Below, in pieces: positions 61,804 through 64,000 of a stretch of DNA of 64,000 bases. Within the stretch, counting starts at the first letter, position 1, and each line of letters begins with the position of its first letter. The DNA comes from Streptomyces sp. Its GTDB lineage: Bacteria > Actinomycetota > Actinomycetes > Streptomycetales > Streptomycetaceae. The stretch is from positions 1 through 64,000 of the forward strand of contig NZ_JAEKKT010000125.1 in assembly GCF_019510245.1 (NCBI RefSeq), written 5' to 3'. Both the position numbers and the translations under genes were made by a program. Under the pieces are notes generated by a model, which had not been told where the DNA came from, did not search any database, and saw only the letters and a list, made by a program, of their open reading frames with translations.

Positions 61804-63192
61804 ATGGCACCCGGCCTTCCTTCCGCCATGGAGCGTCCGCACTTCATCGGGATCGGCGGCGCCGGGATGTCGGGGATCGCCAAGATCCTCGCCCAGCGCG
61901 GGGCCCGGGTGGCCGGGAGCGACGCCAAGGAGTCGGAGACCGCCGAGGCGCTGCGGGCGCTCGGCGTGACCGTGCACATCGGGCACGCGGCCGGGCACCT
62001 CGCCGACGACGCCAGCTGTGTCGTCGTGTCGTCGGCGATCCGCAAGGACAACCCCGAGCTGGCCCGCGCGGCCGAGCTCGGCGTCCCCGTGGTGCACCGC
62101 TCGGACGCCCTCGCCGCCCTGATGGACGGCCTGCGTCCGATCGCGGTCGCCGGCACGCACGGCAAGACCACCACCACGTCCATGCTCGCGGTCTCCCTGA
62201 CCACGCTGGGCCGCGGCCCCTCGTACGCCATCGGCGGCGACCTCGACGCACCCGGCTCCAACGCCCTGCACGGCGAGGGCGAGATCTTCGTCGCCGAGGC
62301 CGACGAATCCGACCGCAGCTTCCACAAGTACGCGCCCGAGGTCGCCATCGTCCTCAACGTGGAGCTCGACCACCATGCCAACTACGCCTCGATGGACGAG
62401 ATCTACGAGTCCTTCGAGACCTTCGCCGGCCGGATCGTGCCCGGCGGCACGCTGGTGGTCAACGCCGACCACGCGGGGGCGCGCGAGCTGACCCGGCGGG
62501 TGGCGGGCAAGGTGCGGACGGTGACGTACGGCGAGGCCGCGGACGCCGACGTCCGGGTGCTCTCCGTCGTACCGCAGGGCCTGAAGAGCGAGGTCACCGT
62601 CCTGCTGGACGGCACCGAGCTGACGTTCACGGTGTCGGTCCCCGGCCGGCACTACGCGCACAACGCGGTCGCCGCGCTGGCCGCGGGTGTGGCCCTCGGG
62701 GTCCCCGCCGCCGAACTCGCCCCCGCCCTCGCCGCGTACACCGGCGTGAAGCGGCGCCTCCAGCTCAAGGGCGAGGCGGCCGGCGTCCAGGTGATCGACT
62801 CCTACGCCCACCACCCGACCGAGATGACCGCCGACCTGGAGGCGATGCGCGCCGCCGCCGGGGACGCCCGGATCCTGGTCGTCTTCCAGCCGCACCTCTT
62901 CTCCCGCACCCAGGAGCTCGGCAAGGAGATGGGCGACGCAGTGGCCCTCGCGGACGCCTCGGTCGTCCTCGACATCTACCCGGCCCGTGAGGACCCGATC
63001 CCCGGGGTGACCAGCGAGCTGATCATCGAGGCGGCACGGGCGGCCGGCGCCGACGTCACGGCCGTGCACGACAAGGACGAGGTCCCCGCCGTGGTCGCGG
63101 GAATGGCGAAGCCCGGTGATCTGGTTCTCACCATGGGCGCGGGCGATGTGACCGACCTGGGCCCGAGGATCCTGGAACGCCTGGCGAAGTGA
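61804..63192 (+). CDS. murC: UDP-N-acetylmuramate-L-alanine ligase
   Basis: MurC adds L-alanine to UDP-MurNAc in peptidoglycan precursor synthesis. The 462-residue protein shows the UDP-binding FIGIGGAGMSGIAKILAQRG, the P-loop IAVAGTHGKTTTTSMLA, FVAEADESDRSF, the histidine/asparagine region VELDHHANYASM and the C-terminal DSYAHHPTEMTADLEA. The ATG at 61804 follows GGGAG. It lies apart from the dcw division cluster, as in other Streptomyces. msrB follows 13 bases after its stop. Confidence 0.96.
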   Translation: MAPGLPSAMERPHFIGIGGAGMSGIAKILAQRGARVAGSDAKESETAEALRALGVTVHIGHAAGHLADDASCVVVSSAIRKDNPELARAAELGVPVVHRSDALAALMDGLRPIAVAGTHGKTTTTSMLAVSLTTLGRGPSYAIGGDLDAPGSNALHGEGEIFVAEADESDRSFHKYAPEVAIVLNVELDHHANYASMDEIYESFETFAGRIVPGGTLVVNADHAGARELTRRVAGKVRTVTYGEAADADVRVLSVVPQGLKSEVTVLLDGTELTFTVSVPGRHYAHNAVAALAAGVALGVPAAELAPALAAYTGVKRRLQLKGEAAGVQVIDSYAHHPTEMTADLEAMRAAAGDARILVVFQPHLFSRTQELGKEMGDAVALADASVVLDIYPAREDPIPGVTSELIIEAARAAGADVTAVHDKDEVPAVVAGMAKPGDLVLTMGAGDVTDLGPRILERLAK

Positions 63193-63205
63193 GGGGCTGA
63201 GAGTC

Positions 63206-63613
63206 ATGTCGTACGACGTCGAGAAGCCGGACGAGCAGTGGCGGGCGGAGCTGTCGCCGGCCGAGTACGCCGTGCTGCGTCAGGCGGCGACCGAGCCGGC
63301 CTTCAGGGGTGAGTACACCGACACCAAGACCAAGGGCGTGTACTCCTGTCGCGCCTGCGGTGCCGAGCTGTTCACCTCCGGCACGAAGTTCGAGTCCCAC
63401 TGCGGGTGGCCGAGCTTCTACGACCCGAAGGACACCGACGCGGTCGAACTGGTCGAGGACCGCACCCACGGGATGGTCCGCACCGAGGTGCGCTGCGCGC
63501 GCTGCGGCTCGCACCTCGGCCACGTGTTCGAGGGTGAGGGGTATGCGACCCCGACCGACCAGCGGTACTGCATCAACTCGATCTCGCTCCGGCTGACCGC
63601 CGACGAGAGCTGA
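63206..63613 (+). CDS. msrB: Peptide-methionine (R)-S-oxide reductase
   Basis: MsrB repairs methionine-R-sulfoxide in proteins. The 135-residue enzyme has zinc cysteines in YSCRACGAELF and VRCARCGSHLGHVFEGEG, the GWPSFYDP signature and the catalytic cysteine in RYCINSISLRL. The ATG at 63206 has GAGGGGCTGAGAG before it. It is probably cotranscribed with murC. A perfect hairpin follows. Confidence 0.96.
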   Translation: MSYDVEKPDEQWRAELSPAEYAVLRQAATEPAFRGEYTDTKTKGVYSCRACGAELFTSGTKFESHCGWPSFYDPKDTDAVELVEDRTHGMVRTEVRCARCGSHLGHVFEGEGYATPTDQRYCINSISLRLTADES

Positions 63614-63621
63614 GTCCGGCC

Positions 63622-63643
63622 GGGCCCGTCGTCCGACGGGCCC
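63622..63643 (+). terminator. Terminator after msrB
   Basis: GGGCCCGTC (63622-63630) pairs with GACGGGCCC (63635-63643) around a four-base loop, nine bases past the msrB stop. Confidence 0.85.
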
Positions 63644-63751
63644 GTGGGCCGACAGCCGCGGCACTCGCCCGCGGCCTCGGTCAAGCGCCTCCCGGGGCTC
63701 CCGGCGCAGGCGGCTGGTGCCGGGCGGGGCGCTGTTTGAGACTCTGTGAGG

Positions 63752-64000
63752 GTGTCAGGTGGCGCGCGATGGTTCCGGTCCCGCAGGGGACCCGCGCCCG
63801 CCGACGGCCCGGGCGGACCGGACGGGCTCATGGCGGGCGCCGACCCCGCCGCGCCCCTCAGGGCGTTGCGCGAGGCCGCGGCCGGCATCGGCACCAGCCT
63901 GGACGAGTCCACCACCTGTACGGAACTGACCCGGGCGGCGGTACGGCTGGCCGGCGGCTGCGCGGCCGTGATGCGGCGGGCCGGCGACACCGTCCACGGC
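63752..64000 (+). CDS. 5' end of a GAF-domain protein, probably a PP2C-type phosphatase
   Basis: A GTG at 63752, with GTGAGG just before it, opens a frame that runs off the window after 83 residues. After an Arg/Gly/Pro-rich N-terminus comes LRALREAAAGIGTSLDESTT and TELTRAAVRLAGGCAAVMRR, which is the start of a GAF domain as found in Streptomyces SpoIIE-like PP2C phosphatases and sensor proteins. The catalytic part lies outside, so the final identity cannot be given. Confidence 0.6.
   Translation, partial: MSGGARWFRSRRGPAPADGPGGPDGLMAGADPAAPLRALREAAAGIGTSLDESTTCTELTRAAVRLAGGCAAVMRRAGDTVHG

Overview
The window is chromosomal DNA from a Streptomyces. It has very high GC with strong third-position GC bias, many leaderless or GTG starts, the sporulation regulator whiI, and a gene order that from memory (not computed) follows the S. 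coelicolor SCO6005-SCO6062 region: ngcEFG, rok7B7, xylFGH, dxs, fadBA, rnd, whiI, hemE, hemY, hemQ, murC, msrB. No rRNA, tRNA or CRISPR array was seen.

Layout. (1) 1-460: the 3' tail of a truncated gene and two strong hairpins. (2) 461-3325: an overlapping OmpR-type regulator/sensor kinase pair, then a Uma2-type protein. (3) 3326-20092: a carbohydrate block. Two secreted GH92 mannosidases face each other, each with the same 12-bp LacI-type operator upstream. They are followed by the GlcNAc/chitobiose importer ngcEFG, a ROK regulator and the sugar ABC system xylFGH. A perfect CebR box stands alone at 3466-3479. (4) 20384-27107: dxs, an amino-acid permease, a GT-C membrane protein, a PIN/NYN-like protein and a predicted beta-propeller. 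(5) 27177-30520: the fadA-fadB beta-oxidation operon. (6) 30640-33141: an accessory-looking island with a degenerate ATP-grasp protein, a candidate short coupled ORF and a gamma-butyrolactone-receptor-like TetR. (7) 33184-45392: rnd, whiI, hemE, a rhomboid protease, a CoA-disulfide-reductase-like enzyme, a DUF4349 lipoprotein, a TnpB-like nuclease that overlaps the start of hemY, then hemY and hemQ. (8) 45399-52304: a secreted peptidase-like hydrolase, then a cluster built round a DUF692 (MNIO) enzyme with two paralogous DUF4142 membrane proteins and a frameshifted TIGR04222-like gene. (9) 52432-64000: a small ABC exporter, a polysaccharide deacetylase, an SPFH protein, a SulP transporter/carbonic anhydrase pair, a ZapE-type ATPase, a RibD-like reductase, murC, msrB and the start of a GAF-containing gene.

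How parts work together: GH92 trimming of mannose from glycoproteins plus GlcNAc/chitobiose uptake would make a coherent N-glycan-use locus. HemE, HemY and HemQ are three steps of the coproporphyrin-dependent heme route. SulP and carbonic anhydrase suggest bicarbonate handling. The DUF692/DUF4142/TIGR04222 cluster is the best candidate here for an undescribed modification system; the ATP-grasp/short ORF/TetR island is second.

A family of GC-rich intergenic repeats (GCGCCCC hairpin, GGGGGTACCCCC, CCTTCGG-loop hairpin, conserved GCGCGACCAGCC end) occupies many gene ends and probably acts as terminators. Two ~180-bp composite copies lie upstream of murC and inside the DUF692 cluster. Start sites were chosen from visible ribosome binding sites or leaderless -10 boxes; family names come from motif recognition, without database searches.
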